From: CAWJLS01 sp963843755
GTDB taxonomy: Bacteria > Acidobacteriota > Thermoanaerobaculia > Multivoradales > DATKCC01
NCBI GenBank assembly: GCA_963843755.1
Contig: CAWJLS010000011.1
Location: 1 to 64,000, forward strand
Direction: 5' to 3'
DNA length: 64,000 nt
Position numbers and translations under genes: made by a program. Of this stretch, positions 6,592 to 15,093 are shown in pieces; the first letter of the stretch is position 1; each line of letters opens with the position of its first letter. The notes beneath the pieces are model-generated. The model made no database searches and was not told where the DNA came from. It saw nothing but the letters and a program-made list of their open reading frames with translations.

Positions 6592-9087
6592 GTGACCCCG
6601 CGGTTTCGAACACTGGCAGGCCTCGCCGGCCTGCTGCTTTTTGCGGCCTTCGTCGGCCTGGCGCCGACCCGCGCGCCGTCGGACCGTGCGCCGCTGCCCG
6701 CCGGCGCGTCCTCCCTCGCCACGACCCCCACCCTCGGGGCCACCGCCGCTGCGCCCCCCGCCGCCTTCGCCGACCCCGGCGCCTACGAGCCCGCCGCCCG
6801 GGCCCTGCGCCGCCGCGACTGTGCCGGAGCCCAGACCCTCCTCGACGCCATCGCCCGCGACACCCGCGACGCCGCCGGGGCCACCGACTCCGCCGGGGCC
6901 GCCGGCACGGACGACGCCCTGCGGATCGTCAGCGGCCTCTACGCCCACGCCTGCGAGAACGTCGAGCTGGCGATGCGCCGGCTGGGCCGGCCGGCGACCG
7001 GACCGGGGAGCGGATTCCTCGAGGACTGGCGGCTGCTCGTCCTGGGTGAGGCGGCCTACGCCGCCGGCTACACCGAGCAAGGCGCCACCGCCTTCGACAC
7101 CCTGCTCGACGACCACCCCGCGTCGCCTCTCTGGGAGCGGACCCTGGTCACCGCCGTCGAGCACGCCCGGGACGAGGGCCGCTTCCCCCGGGCCCTGGCC
7201 CTGATCGACCGCGGCCGCTCCCGCGACGGCCTGTCGGCGGAGACCGCCGCGCGCATCGAGGCCGCGGCCTGGGAGATCGGCACCGCGGCAGGCGACTGGG
7301 TGACCCGCTCCCGCGCCGCCCGCCGCCTGCTGGCCCGGGCTCCGGAGCGGGCGGAGGAGCTGGGGGTGGTCGAGCTGTTCCGCCCTGGTGACGGCGGCCA
7401 GGCAGAAGGATCGACCGGGTCGGCAGGTTCACCAGGGTCGGTCGGTTCAAAGACCCGGCCGATCGAGTGGGCCACGATCCTCTCCGTCCCCGAGCTCCGC
7501 CACCGCGCCGCCGCCCTGCTCGACGCCGACCGGCCCGACGACGCCCTGGAGGCCCTCGGCGCGGTGCCGCTCGGCGAGCACGACCTCGACTGGACCCTGC
7601 TCGCCGCCCGCGCCCTGACCCGCGACCGCCGCGCCGCGGAGGCCCTGTCGTTGCTCGACCACGTCGCTGCCGGCCAAGCAGCAGGCGCTGATCCGGCCGC
7701 CGCCGGGAGCTCGGGAGGGACGCGCCTCGGACCGGACCAGGTCGCCCGCGTGGCCTGGGAGCGGGCCCGCGCCGCCGCCGACCTGGCCAGCCCCCTGCGC
7801 AGCGGTGCCCGCCTGGCGCGGACCGAGCGCGCGCGCATGGCCGAGGCCGCCCGGCGGCATCTCGAAGAGGTCGTGCGCTCCGGCGGCGACCCGGAGCTCG
7901 TCCGGGCCGCGCTACGCCGGCTGTTCGCCGACCACGCCGAGGACGGGCGCTTCGACGACGCCGTCGCCGCCCTGGGGCTCCTGCGCCGCCTCGACCCGGG
8001 CGACACCACCGGCGCCTCCTACCTGTGGGGCAAGGGGTGGAACCAGTACCGCCGGCGCAACTACAGCGGCGCGATCGGCTACTGGAGCGAGCTCGCCTCC
8101 CTCTACCCCGACAGCCGCGAAACCCGCGCCGGCCGCTATTGGAGCGCCCGCGCGTTCGACGAGCTCGGCAACCGGCAGCGCTCCCGCGAGCTGCTCGAAG
8201 AGGTGGCGGCGGCGCCCAGCACCGACTTCTACCGGCGCCACGCCCTCACCCACCTGGCCCGGCTGACCGGGCCGGGTGCGCCGAGCCCCCAGGACGATCC
8301 GAGCGGCCAGCCGGTCCCGCCCGGCGAGATCTGGCCCGACGATCCGGCCCTGGAACGCGCCCGGCTGCTCACCGACCTGGGCCTCGACTCCCTGGCGCTG
8401 GCCGAGATCGAAGGGCTCGAGCGTCTCGATCATCCCGGTCCGGGGGACGGGCAGGCCGGCGGCGACGGAGCCCTCGACCGGCGGGCCGTGAACGTCCTCA
8501 CCGCCCTCTGCCTCTCGCGCCAGGGGAAGCGGCGGGCGGCGATCCCGCTCCTGCGCCGGACCTTCCCGGTGCTCGGCGGTCCGTTCCAGACCCAGGCACC
8601 GCTCCCCGCCCAGAACCTCTACTACCCGGTGGACTTCACCGAGGCCGTCGACAGCGCCGCCACGGCCGCCGGCCTCCCCCGCAGCCTGCTCTACGGCATC
8701 ATCCGCGAGGAGAGCGCCTTCGACATCACGGCGCTCTCCCACGCCGGCGCCCGCGGTCTGATGCAGCTCATGCCGGCCACCGGGCGCGAGGTCGCCCACC
8801 GGCTCGGGATGCCGTTCTCCGCCGACCGCCTGGACGACCCGGCCGTCAACGTGCGCCTCGGCGCCGCCTACTTCGCCCGCGTGCTCGCCATGTTCGACGG
8901 CAGGACCGAGCTCGCCCTGGCCGGCTACAACGGCGGTCCGTACCGGGTGAAGCGGCTCTGGCGCCACGCCGGCCCGCGGGCCGAGGTCGACTTCTTCACC
9001 GAGGCGCTGCCGATCGAGGAGTCGCGCGGCTACGTCAAGCGGGTGATCCTGTTCGCCAACAGCTACCAGGAGATGTACGGTCTTTGA
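6592..9087 (+). CDS. Soluble lytic murein transglycosylase-like protein
   Basis: Predicted exported enzyme that cleaves the MurNAc-GlcNAc bond of peptidoglycan with 1,6-anhydro product formation. The 831-residue product starts with a basic N-terminus and a hydrophobic signal segment (about 8-25). A long TPR-like helical superhelix follows (to about 600), with segments such as YSGAIGYWSELASLYPDS. The C-terminal SLT domain (about 680-820) contains REESAFD with the expected catalytic Glu707, HAGARGLMQLMPATG, and the AGYNGG motif. It is longer than E. coli Slt70 because the helical region is expanded and carries a Gly/Ser/Thr-rich insert near residues 265-285. The start is GTG, with AGAGGAGG 12 bases upstream. 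Homology is clear; substrate details are inferred. Confidence 0.9.
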   Translation: MTPRFRTLAGLAGLLLFAAFVGLAPTRAPSDRAPLPAGASSLATTPTLGATAAAPPAAFADPGAYEPAARALRRRDCAGAQTLLDAIARDTRDAAGATDSAGAAGTDDALRIVSGLYAHACENVELAMRRLGRPATGPGSGFLEDWRLLVLGEAAYAAGYTEQGATAFDTLLDDHPASPLWERTLVTAVEHARDEGRFPRALALIDRGRSRDGLSAETAARIEAAAWEIGTAAGDWVTRSRAARRLLARAPERAEELGVVELFRPGDGGQAEGSTGSAGSPGSVGSKTRPIEWATILSVPELRHRAAALLDADRPDDALEALGAVPLGEHDLDWTLLAARALTRDRRAAEALSLLDHVAAGQAAGADPAAAGSSGGTRLGPDQVARVAWERARAAADLASPLRSGARLARTERARMAEAARRHLEEVVRSGGDPELVRAALRRLFADHAEDGRFDDAVAALGLLRRLDPGDTTGASYLWGKGWNQYRRRNYSGAIGYWSELASLYPDSRETRAGRYWSARAFDELGNRQRSRELLEEVAAAPSTDFYRRHALTHLARLTGPGAPSPQDDPSGQPVPPGEIWPDDPALERARLLTDLGLDSLALAEIEGLERLDHPGPGDGQAGGDGALDRRAVNVLTALCLSRQGKRRAAIPLLRRTFPVLGGPFQTQAPLPAQNLYYPVDFTEAVDSAATAAGLPRSLLYGIIREESAFDITALSHAGARGLMQLMPATGREVAHRLGMPFSADRLDDPAVNVRLGAAYFARVLAMFDGRTELALAGYNGGPYRVKRLWRHAGPRAEVDFFTEALPIEESRGYVKRVILFANSYQEMYGL

Positions 9088-9174
9088 TCGGATCTCCCCC
9101 CAATCCCTCGATCCCTTTCCCGCCCGGTCCGCTCGGCGGGTTCGGAGGATCGCCTTTCGGGTGGCGGGGGCTGC

Positions 9175-9180
9175 TATACT
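9175..9180 (+). promoter_or_regulatory. -10 element of the tRNA promoter
   Basis: TATACT lies 28 bases before the tRNA and is followed by a GC-rich discriminator (GACCGGCCCG), as is usual for stable-RNA promoters under stringent control. The -35 region is poorly conserved. Confidence 0.5.
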
Positions 9181-9207
9181 GACCGGCCCGCGTGGAGCGG
9201 GCGTCTT

Positions 9208-9280
9208 GGGTCCATAGCTCAGCGGTTAGAGCATCCGGCTCATAACCGGCAGGTCCCTGGTTCAAATCCAGGTGGACCCA
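9208..9280 (+). tRNA. tRNA with CAU anticodon (elongator Met, or Ile2 read through lysidine)
   Basis: The 73-base cloverleaf has an acceptor stem GGGTCCA/TGGACCC with discriminator A, a D-arm GCTC/GAGC, the anticodon loop CTCATAA, and a T-arm CCTGG/CCAGG with TTCAAAT. The G1-C72 pair and the anticodon stem lacking three consecutive G-C pairs next to the loop argue against initiator tRNA. Elongator Met and the lysidine-modified Ile2 cannot be told apart safely by eye. The CCA end is not encoded (CTC follows). Position 27-43 is a T-C mismatch at the top of the anticodon stem. Confidence 0.92.
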
Positions 9281-9360
9281 CTCATGTGACGGAATCACCG
9301 GATTCGGGGCCGAGGCCAGACTTGCCCACGGAGCGCCAGCAACCAGAACCGCAGACCTCA

Positions 9361-9403
9361 CGCCCGGCGACCACCTGTCGCCGGGGCGTAGCGGCCGAGC
9401 CGC
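9361..9403 (+). ncRNA. Structured tRNA trailer (two hairpins before the terminator)
   Basis: Between the tRNA 3' end and the terminator lie about 125 transcribed bases. They include an 11-bp hairpin with one bulged G (9361-9388, CGCCCGGCGAC / GTCGCCGGGGCG) and an adjacent 5-bp GCGGC/GCCGC hairpin (9391-9403). This could be a simple 3' trailer, a trailer-derived small RNA, or part of an attenuator for the downstream gene. Only the base pairing is directly seen. Confidence 0.3.
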
Positions 9404-9405
9404 AC

Positions 9406-9442
9406 CCGGGGGTGTCTCTTACCGAGGCACCCCCGGTTTCGT
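9406..9442 (+). terminator. Rho-independent terminator after the tRNA
   Basis: A 13-bp stem (CCGGGGGTGTCTC / GAGGCACCCCCGG, one G-U pair) closes a 5-base loop and is followed by TTTCGTTT. It lies 126 bases after the tRNA and 85 bases before the next start codon, so it could also act as an attenuator for the zinc-ribbon gene. Confidence 0.75.
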
Positions 9443-9526
9443 TTCGGGGTCCTCGCATCGCTCTCCGCCCGGCTTCGACGACCCCCGCGACCGACCCGGT
9501 GAGTTGAAGGAGGCACCGAGGACCCG

Positions 9527-10303
9527 ATGGCACGACCCCTTGAAACGATCATCGACCTGCAGGACGCCCTCGAGCGGCTGCACGCGGCCGAGCACCAGCT
9601 CGACGGCATTCCTGACTGGATGCGAGAGCTCCACACCGAGTACCGAGACCGACAGGGCGAGATCGAAGCCCTGGAGTCACAGGCCGAGGAGGCGGCCGCC
9701 GAGCGGCGGGCCGCCGAGACCGAGATCTCCGACAACCAGGAGAAGCTCAAGCGCTACCAGCGCCAGATCAACGAGGTGAGCACCCAGCGCGAGTACGGCG
9801 CCCTGCTCCAGGAGATCGACACCGCCAAGAGCCGCGTCGCTGAGCTCGAAGAGCAGGCGTACGCCGCCATGGAACGGATCGACGAGGCCAACAAGGCGCT
9901 CGAGGAGCAGCGTGAGGCCTTCAAGGGCCTGGACGCGCGCTACCAGGAGGAGCTGGCCAAGTGGGAGAAGGAGAAGCCCGGCATCGCCGCCGAGGCCGAG
10001 AAGCTCCGCGGCCAGGTGGAGACCCTGCGCGAGCAGCTCCCGCGCCCCCAGCTCGCCTACTTCGAGCGCATCTTCGAACGCACGGACGGCCAGGCGCTGG
10101 CGCCGATCCGCAAGATCGAGCGCGCCCGCGGCGCGACCATGTGGCACTGCGGCGCCTGCAACTACAACGTGCGCCCGCAGGTCGTGGTCGACATCCAGGA
10201 CCGCGGGGCCCTGCTCCAGTGCGACAGTTGCAAGCGGATCCTGTTCGTGGAGACGGAAGGCTCCGAGGCCGACGACGCGACGCCGGCGGCGGCCGAGGCG
10301 TGA
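9527..10303 (+). CDS. CT398-like coiled-coil protein with C4 zinc ribbon
   Basis: The 258-residue product is an almost continuous coiled-coil hairpin (about 1-175) followed by a C-terminal zinc ribbon (about 200-240) with two knuckles, CGAC and CDSC. This is the architecture of the CT398/DUF164 family, whose structure was solved from Chlamydia and which has been linked to flagellar or secretion factors there. Its role in non-flagellated or other bacteria is undefined. AAGGAGG precedes the ATG by about 13 bases. The gene is followed at 30 bases by yggS, suggesting a short operon. Confidence 0.8.
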   Translation: MARPLETIIDLQDALERLHAAEHQLDGIPDWMRELHTEYRDRQGEIEALESQAEEAAAERRAAETEISDNQEKLKRYQRQINEVSTQREYGALLQEIDTAKSRVAELEEQAYAAMERIDEANKALEEQREAFKGLDARYQEELAKWEKEKPGIAAEAEKLRGQVETLREQLPRPQLAYFERIFERTDGQALAPIRKIERARGATMWHCGACNYNVRPQVVVDIQDRGALLQCDSCKRILFVETEGSEADDATPAAAEA

Positions 10304-10333
10304 GCCGGTCCTGATCCGCATCGGGAGGCCCCC

Positions 10334-11032
10334 ATGACCCAGATCGTGGAGGAGATCGCCGGCCGCCTGGCCCGGATCCGGGAGAGGATCGCCCGCGCCG
10401 CCGAGCGCGGCGGGCGGGGCGCGGCCGACGTGGTCCTGGTCGGCGCGTCCAAGCGCCAGGAGCCCGAGCGCCTGCGCGCCGCCTGGGAGGCCGGCCTGAC
10501 GGTCTTCGGCGAGAACCGGGTCCAGGAGGCCGAGGAGCACCGGTTGGTGGTGCCGGAGGCCACCTGGCACCTGATCGGCCCGCTCCAGTCCAACAAGGCG
10601 AAGCGGGCGGTCGAGCTGTTCACCACCGTCCACTCGGTCGACCGGCTGAAGATCGCCCGCCACCTCGACCGCCACGCCGGCGAGGCCGGGGTGAGGGTGG
10701 AGTGCTTCCTCGAGGTCAACGTCGGCGCCGAGGAGAGCAAGTCCGGGTTCCTGCCCGACGGCCTCGCCGAGCGGGTGGCGCCGATCGCCGCGCTCGGCCA
10801 CCTGAAGGTTCTCGGCCTGATGGCGATCCCGCCGGCCCCCGACGGGCCGGACGACTCCCGGCGCTGGTTCCGAGAGCTGCGCCGCCTGTCGGAGACCCTG
10901 GCCGCGCGCCCCGAGTGGAGCGGCTGGCCGGGCAAGCTGTCGATGGGGATGAGCGCCGACTACGAGATCGCCATCGAGGAAGGTGCGACCCACGTGCGGG
11001 TCGGCACCGCGCTCTTCGGGCCACGAGACTGA
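10334..11032 (+). CDS. yggS: YggS/PLPBP family pyridoxal-phosphate homeostasis protein
   Basis: Single-domain PLP-binding TIM barrel related to the N-terminal domain of bacterial alanine racemase. It buffers free PLP and influences amino-acid and keto-acid pools. No enzymatic activity is established for the family. The 232-residue length is normal. Signature segments are VGASKRQ (the PLP lysine is in ASK), FGENRVQEA, WHLIGPLQSNKAK and, near the end, LSMGMSADYEIAIEEG followed by VRVGTALFG. GGGAGG lies 7 bases before the ATG. It follows the zinc-ribbon gene and precedes hutI with a 110-base gap. Confidence 0.95.
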   Translation: MTQIVEEIAGRLARIRERIARAAERGGRGAADVVLVGASKRQEPERLRAAWEAGLTVFGENRVQEAEEHRLVVPEATWHLIGPLQSNKAKRAVELFTTVHSVDRLKIARHLDRHAGEAGVRVECFLEVNVGAEESKSGFLPDGLAERVAPIAALGHLKVLGLMAIPPAPDGPDDSRRWFRELRRLSETLAARPEWSGWPGKLSMGMSADYEIAIEEGATHVRVGTALFGPRD

Positions 11033-11142
11033 GCGCGAGCGATGCAACCCGTCAAGCGTCCGATGCGACAACTGCCCCAGCACCCGCAGGCGCGATCCCG
11101 GGCGGGAACCACGAGGAAGTGAGGGGAAGTGGGAGTGATCCG

Positions 11143-12426
11143 ATGACCGAGCTGCTGATCGAGAACCTCTCCGAGGTCGCCACCGCCCACGGCACGGAGC
11201 CGCTCTCCGGCGCCGACCTGGGCCGGGTCACCCGCACCGCCGGTGCCGAGGTCTACTGCCGCGACGGCCGGATCGCCTTCGTCGGTCCGCGCGACGAGCG
11301 CCTGCGGCGTTTCGGCGAGCTGCCCGAGGCGCCCCGGCTCGATGGCCGCGGCGGCACGATCGTCCCCGGCTTCGTCGATCCCCACACTCACCTGCCGTGG
11401 GCCGGCAGCCGGGAGGAGGAGTTCCGCCAGCGCCTGGCCGGCGCCACCTACCAGGAGATCGCGGCGGCCGGCGGCGGCATCCTCTCGACCGTCAACGCCA
11501 CCCGGGCCGCGGACGAGGACTCCCTGGTGGGGCGGGTGCTCCGGCGCATGGACACCATGCTCGCCCACGGCACCACGACGGCCGAGGCGAAGAGCGGCTA
11601 CGGCCTGGCGCTGGACCCGGAGATGCGCCAGCTCCGGGCGATCCGGCGGGCCTCCGAGATCCACGCGGTCGACCTGGTGCCGACCCTGCTGGCCGCCCAC
11701 GAGGTTCCTCCGGAGCTGCGCGAGACGCCGGAGCGCTACGTGGCCCAGGTGTGCGAGGAGATCGTGCCGGCCGCCACCGAGGCCGGGCTGGCCCGCTTCT
11801 GCGACGTCTTCTGCGAGCACGGCGTGTTCTCGGTGGACGACTCGCGCCGGGTGCTCGAGGCCGGACGGCGCCACGGCCTCACCCCCCGGCTCCACGCGGA
11901 CGAGTTCGTCGACTCGGGCGGCGCCGAGCTGGCCGCCGAGCTGGGCGCGGTCTCCGCCGACCACCTGATCGCCGTCTCGGACGCCGGCATCGAGGCCATG
12001 GCCCGCGCCGGCGTGACCGCGGTGCTCCTGCCGGGGACGAGCTTCTTCCTGATGAAGCACACCTACGCGCCGGCCCGGCGGCTGGTCGAGGCCGGGGTGC
12101 CGGTGGCGCTGGCCACCGACTGCAACCCGGGCTCGTCCCACACCGAGTCGATGCCGATGGTCTTCGTGCTGGCGGTGTTCGAGCTGGGGCTGTCGATCGA
12201 GGAGAGCCTGACGGCGGCGACGCTCAACGCGGCGTGCACGCTCGGGCTGGGCGGAGAGATCGGGACCGTCGAGGAGGGCAAGCGGGCGGACCTGGTGCTG
12301 CTCGACGCGCCGAACCTGCTCCACCTGGCGTATCACTACGGGGTGAACCCGGTGGCCAAGGTGATCAAGGGGGGCGAGGTCGTGCACGAGGCGGCGACGC
12401 CGTGGAGCCTGCGGGAGGCGCGGTAG
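11143..12426 (+). CDS. hutI: Imidazolonepropionase
   Basis: Cytosolic metal-dependent amidohydrolase of histidine degradation that opens 4-imidazolone-5-propionate to N-formimino-L-glutamate. The 427-residue product shows the metal-binding DPHTH motif near residue 78, the substrate-loop GSREEEF, KSGYGL, HADEF, and the C-terminal ATDCNPGSSHTESMP stretch typical of HutI. The ATG at 11143 is preceded by GGGAG and fits family length. A longer in-frame reading upstream would overlap yggS and has no homology. No other hut genes are visible in the window, so the rest of the pathway must lie elsewhere. Confidence 0.95.
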   Translation: MTELLIENLSEVATAHGTEPLSGADLGRVTRTAGAEVYCRDGRIAFVGPRDERLRRFGELPEAPRLDGRGGTIVPGFVDPHTHLPWAGSREEEFRQRLAGATYQEIAAAGGGILSTVNATRAADEDSLVGRVLRRMDTMLAHGTTTAEAKSGYGLALDPEMRQLRAIRRASEIHAVDLVPTLLAAHEVPPELRETPERYVAQVCEEIVPAATEAGLARFCDVFCEHGVFSVDDSRRVLEAGRRHGLTPRLHADEFVDSGGAELAAELGAVSADHLIAVSDAGIEAMARAGVTAVLLPGTSFFLMKHTYAPARRLVEAGVPVALATDCNPGSSHTESMPMVFVLAVFELGLSIEESLTAATLNAACTLGLGGEIGTVEEGKRADLVLLDAPNLLHLAYHYGVNPVAKVIKGGEVVHEAATPWSLREAR

Positions 12427-12432
12427 TCGGCG

Positions 12433-12604
12433 TTCGCCGGGAGCGACGCGGGAGGCCCCGGCTCCGGGACGCCGCGCGAACTTGCCAGGACAGCGTTCAT
12501 CCCGCGGCTCGGTTCGGACCGCGCCGGGCCGGGATGGACCGCTCGACGACAACGCGCGCGCGGCCCTCAACGCCCTCCTCCGGGGCCTCCCACGCCGCTC
12601 CTCG
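12433..12604 (+). repeat. 172-bp dispersed intergenic repeat, copy 2
   Basis: This copy matches the reverse complement of 175-346 over its whole length. It starts 6 bases after the hutI stop codon, in the same direction as hutI transcription. Both ends carry the inverted GGGAGGCCCCGG / CCGGGGCCTCCC motif. Conserved internal blocks are GCGCGAACT and CGGCTCGGTTCGGA. The intervening loops differ, as expected for a structured or mobile non-coding element. Confidence 0.75.
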
Positions 12605-12848
12605 TTCGAGTCGTCTGCCGTCGTCTCCGATCCTGCTTGGCATTCGAGCCGGGGCCCAGGAGAAGCAGTCTGCAGATGCGTAGAGAGGGGCGACGGCGAC
12701 CAAAACGAAACCACCCAGGAAACAGAGGGCGGGAGGGGGTGCCCTCTCCTCCCCGCGCGGGGAGGAGGAGGGTCAGGGTGAGGTAGGGCGATCCCGTCAA
12801 CTGCCTTCTCCGACCCATGCCGCGGGGAGGAGGAGGGGCGATCCCGCG
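12605..12848. other. Non-coding spacer between convergent hutI and the M49-like gene
   Basis: Together with the repeat this makes a gene-free stretch of over 400 bases. It contains the palindrome at 12746-12767. A near-duplicate of that palindrome's right half plus following sequence (GCGGGGAGGAGGAGGG...GGGCGATCCCG) occurs at 12755-12796 and again at 12822-12847. No gene was found. Confidence 0.6.
12746..12767. repeat. 22-bp perfect palindrome (CTCCTCCCCGC / GCGGGGAGGAG)
   Basis: Eleven-base arms meet without a spacer, and the flank reads GGTCAGGGTGAGG. The shape resembles the CCCTCTCCCCGC-GCGGGGAGAGGGTCAGGGTGAGG intergenic repeats seen in many GC-rich bacteria. Lying between two converging genes, it probably acts as a bidirectional transcript-end hairpin. 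Confidence 0.6.
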
Positions 12849-14600
12849 CTACTCAGCGGATAGATACTCGGGCTTGACGTCCACCGGCAGATCCTTCAGC
12901 TTCGCGAGGGCGTTGTTCAGCGCCTCGGTCGGCTCGGCGTACTTCTCCAGGAACGCGCCGGTGCCCGCGTAGTCGCCCTTGGCCTGGAGCATCAGCATGT
13001 CGTGCAGCAGGTCGCGGATGGCGCCCGGGAACTTCTCCGACACCGTCTCGAAGCGGCCCTGGTCGTCGACCACGATGGCGCCCTTGGCCATCAGGTAGTT
13101 GAGCTGGGCCACCACGCCCTGGCCGTGGGCCTCCTGGACGCCGAAGCGGGCCGCGCGGAACAGCCCGGCGACGTAGGTCGGCTCCAGGTGGTCGCGCAGC
13201 CCGGCCGGCATCTCGCCCGCGTCGATCAGCGCCAGGATGTTGTAGATCCCCATGACGTCGGCCTTGGCCTCTTCGAGGGTCGAGTAGTGCTCCTTGAGCT
13301 CCAGGCGCACCTCGGTCTTGCGCCCGTCGATGGTGATCTTGCCCGGGCCGAGGCCGTGGGAGAGCTCGTGGTGCAGGACGTTGTTGAAGTAGGCGTCGAA
13401 CGAGACCCGGTCGACGTCGGCCGGCGCCAGCACCCGCTGGGCGATCGGCAGCAGGATCTTGTCGTACTTGGCGTGCATGATGTTGCGCAGCAGGACCTTC
13501 TTCGAGCCCTTCTCCTCGCGCACCCGCTCGTCGTTGGGCAGGTTGAAGGCCAGGGTCTGCACGCCGGACTTGGCGTCGCCGCCGGTGAACACCTCGTCGA
13601 CCACCCGGATCGGGCTCTCGGTGCCCCGGTTGAGGTTCTTGTCCTCATCCGGGATCGGGAGGTTGCGCTCCAGCCAGGGCAGGCGCTCCTTGTAGCGCGC
13701 CAGCTTGGCCGACTCCTCCGGCAGGGCGACGGTGACGAACGACTCGAACGACGCCTTGTAGCCGAACAGGGCGTCCTCGTAGGTCTCGTAGGGGCCGATG
13801 GTCACCTCGACCGGCGCGTCCAGGTCCATCCACGCCTTGTCGCTCTCGTAGTAGTCGTCGCTGAGGAAGGCGTCCGCGCGCAGCTCGAGGAACCGGGCGA
13901 GGGACTCGTTCGACGTGATCTTGGCCGCCTGCCGCAGCAGGTCGGCGGCCGGCTCCAGCCACTCCTTGTAGGCCTCGGAGTAGGGCACGGCCTGGAGGCC
14001 GCCGTCGTCGGTCCGGCGGACGACGGTGAACAGCCCGGTCAGGGCGTCCTTCTGGTCCGGGTGGGCGGCGATCCAGGAGTTGAGCTCGTCGCGGGTCATG
14101 TCGACCGGGTAGAAGCCTGCGCCCTCCGGGTGCTCCATGGTGCCGATGAACGGCTCGAAGGCGGCCAGCCGGTCCCAGGGGCCGAAGTTGATCTTGAAGT
14201 AGTCGAGGGCGGCCCGGGCCTTGGCGTCACCGCCGGACTGGGTCGCGGCTTCGAGCTTCTCGCGTAGCGCGGGGTTGCCCACCCAGACCTGGCGCAGGAA
14301 GACCTCGTCGAGCTTCTTCGAGGCCTGGACCAGCAGGTCGAGCACCTGGCGGTCCTGGTCGGTCAGGGCGGAGAGGTCCGCTTCCAGCGGCGTCGGGGCG
14401 TACTGGTCCAGGCGGGCCTGGACGTCGTCTGCGATCTTCATGTCGAGCGTCTGATCTCCCTGGGCGTTGCTCGCCGCGTCGGAGCCGGCGTCCTGGCCGG
14501 CGGGGGCGCACGAGACGATCGTGGCGGCGAGCAGGCCGGCGGCGGCGAGCGCGCCCATCCCGCGCGTCGTCGGGCGTGAGGCGGTGCGACGGTGGTGCAT
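12849..14600 (-). CDS. M49-like (dipeptidyl-peptidase III-related) zinc metallopeptidase, lipoprotein
   Basis: The 583-residue product begins with a lipoprotein signal ending in an IVSC lipobox near residue 31, so it should be membrane-anchored. The catalytic zinc site is HELSHGLGP (His411, Glu412, His415). A third ligand region, LEEAKADVMG, lies about 40 residues later. HEXXHGxGP with a downstream E-E-x-K-A-D matches the M49-like domain also found in plant Nudix-3-type proteins. It differs from classic DPP III (HELLGH, one residue longer). DPP III releases dipeptides from oligopeptide N-termini; the substrate here is unknown. The ATG at 14600 has AGGAGG 5 bases upstream. It is transcribed convergently with hutI. 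Confidence 0.8.
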   Translation of the reverse strand: MHHRRTASRPTTRGMGALAAAGLLAATIVSCAPAGQDAGSDAASNAQGDQTLDMKIADDVQARLDQYAPTPLEADLSALTDQDRQVLDLLVQASKKLDEVFLRQVWVGNPALREKLEAATQSGGDAKARAALDYFKINFGPWDRLAAFEPFIGTMEHPEGAGFYPVDMTRDELNSWIAAHPDQKDALTGLFTVVRRTDDGGLQAVPYSEAYKEWLEPAADLLRQAAKITSNESLARFLELRADAFLSDDYYESDKAWMDLDAPVEVTIGPYETYEDALFGYKASFESFVTVALPEESAKLARYKERLPWLERNLPIPDEDKNLNRGTESPIRVVDEVFTGGDAKSGVQTLAFNLPNDERVREEKGSKKVLLRNIMHAKYDKILLPIAQRVLAPADVDRVSFDAYFNNVLHHELSHGLGPGKITIDGRKTEVRLELKEHYSTLEEAKADVMGIYNILALIDAGEMPAGLRDHLEPTYVAGLFRAARFGVQEAHGQGVVAQLNYLMAKGAIVVDDQGRFETVSEKFPGAIRDLLHDMLMLQAKGDYAGTGAFLEKYAEPTEALNNALAKLKDLPVDVKPEYLSAE

Positions 14601-14662
14601 GGTTCCCTCCTGGTTGCGAATGACGGCCCGGGGCCGACCGGCCGCTCGGGCCCGAGCAGCCT

Positions 14663-14668
14663 GTAGAA
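14663..14668 (+). promoter_or_regulatory. -10 element placing an apparently leaderless start on the EVE gene
   Basis: TAGAAT ends 8 bases before the ATG at 14677. The expected transcription start therefore falls at or next to the start codon. No ribosome binding site is present. Confidence 0.5.
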
Positions 14669-14676
14669 TCGGGCCG

Positions 14677-15093
14677 ATGCGATACTGGCTGCTCAAGACC
14701 GAACCGTCCGATTACAGCTTTGCCGATCTGGAGAACGAGCCGTCCGGGACCGTCTGGGACGGGGTGAAGAACTACGCCGCCCTCAAGTATCTCCGAGACA
14801 TGGAGAAGGGCGACCAGGCCTTTGTCTACCACACCGGCAAGGAGCGCCGGGTGGTGGGAATCGCCGACGTCACCTCCGACGCCTACCCCGACCCGAACGA
14901 GGACGACGAAAAGATCGCCGTGGCCGACGTGCGCGCCCTGCGCCGCCTGCCGAACCCGGTCCCCCTGGCCGACCTCAAGCAGGAGCCGGCGTTCGCCGAC
15001 CACCCCCTGCTGCGCCAGTCCCGCCTGTCGGTGATGGAGCTCTCCCCGGCGCTGTGGAAGCGGGTGCTCGAGCTCTCGGGAGAGGGTTCCTAA
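14677..15093 (+). CDS. EVE domain-containing protein
   Basis: The 138-residue product is a single EVE domain, a PUA/YTH-related fold that binds modified nucleobases in DNA or RNA. It starts MRYWLLKTEPSDYSF and contains WDGVKNYAA, GDQAFVYHT and VVGIADV, all typical of the EVE (thymocyte nuclear protein 1-like) family. No Shine-Dalgarno sequence precedes the ATG; a -10 hexamer does, suggesting a leaderless mRNA. Its stop codon overlaps, on the opposite strand, the stop codon of the sigma-factor gene that follows. EVE proteins occur both as housekeeping genes and beside defence systems, and no defence gene is adjacent here. Confidence 0.9.
   Translation: MRYWLLKTEPSDYSFADLENEPSGTVWDGVKNYAALKYLRDMEKGDQAFVYHTGKERRVVGIADVTSDAYPDPNEDDEKIAVADVRALRRLPNPVPLADLKQEPAFADHPLLRQSRLSVMELSPALWKRVLELSGEGS

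Noticed and set aside
9208..9280. Initiator tRNA-fMet
   Set aside because: G1 pairs with C72, and the anticodon stem lacks the three consecutive G-C pairs typical of initiators.
10702..11142. N-terminal extension of hutI into yggS
   Set aside because: The extra residues have no homology, overlap yggS in another frame, and the ATG at 11143 fits the family length.
14677..15093. EVE protein as part of a defence island
   Set aside because: Neighbours are a peptidase, a sigma factor and envelope genes. There is no nuclease, helicase or toxin gene nearby.
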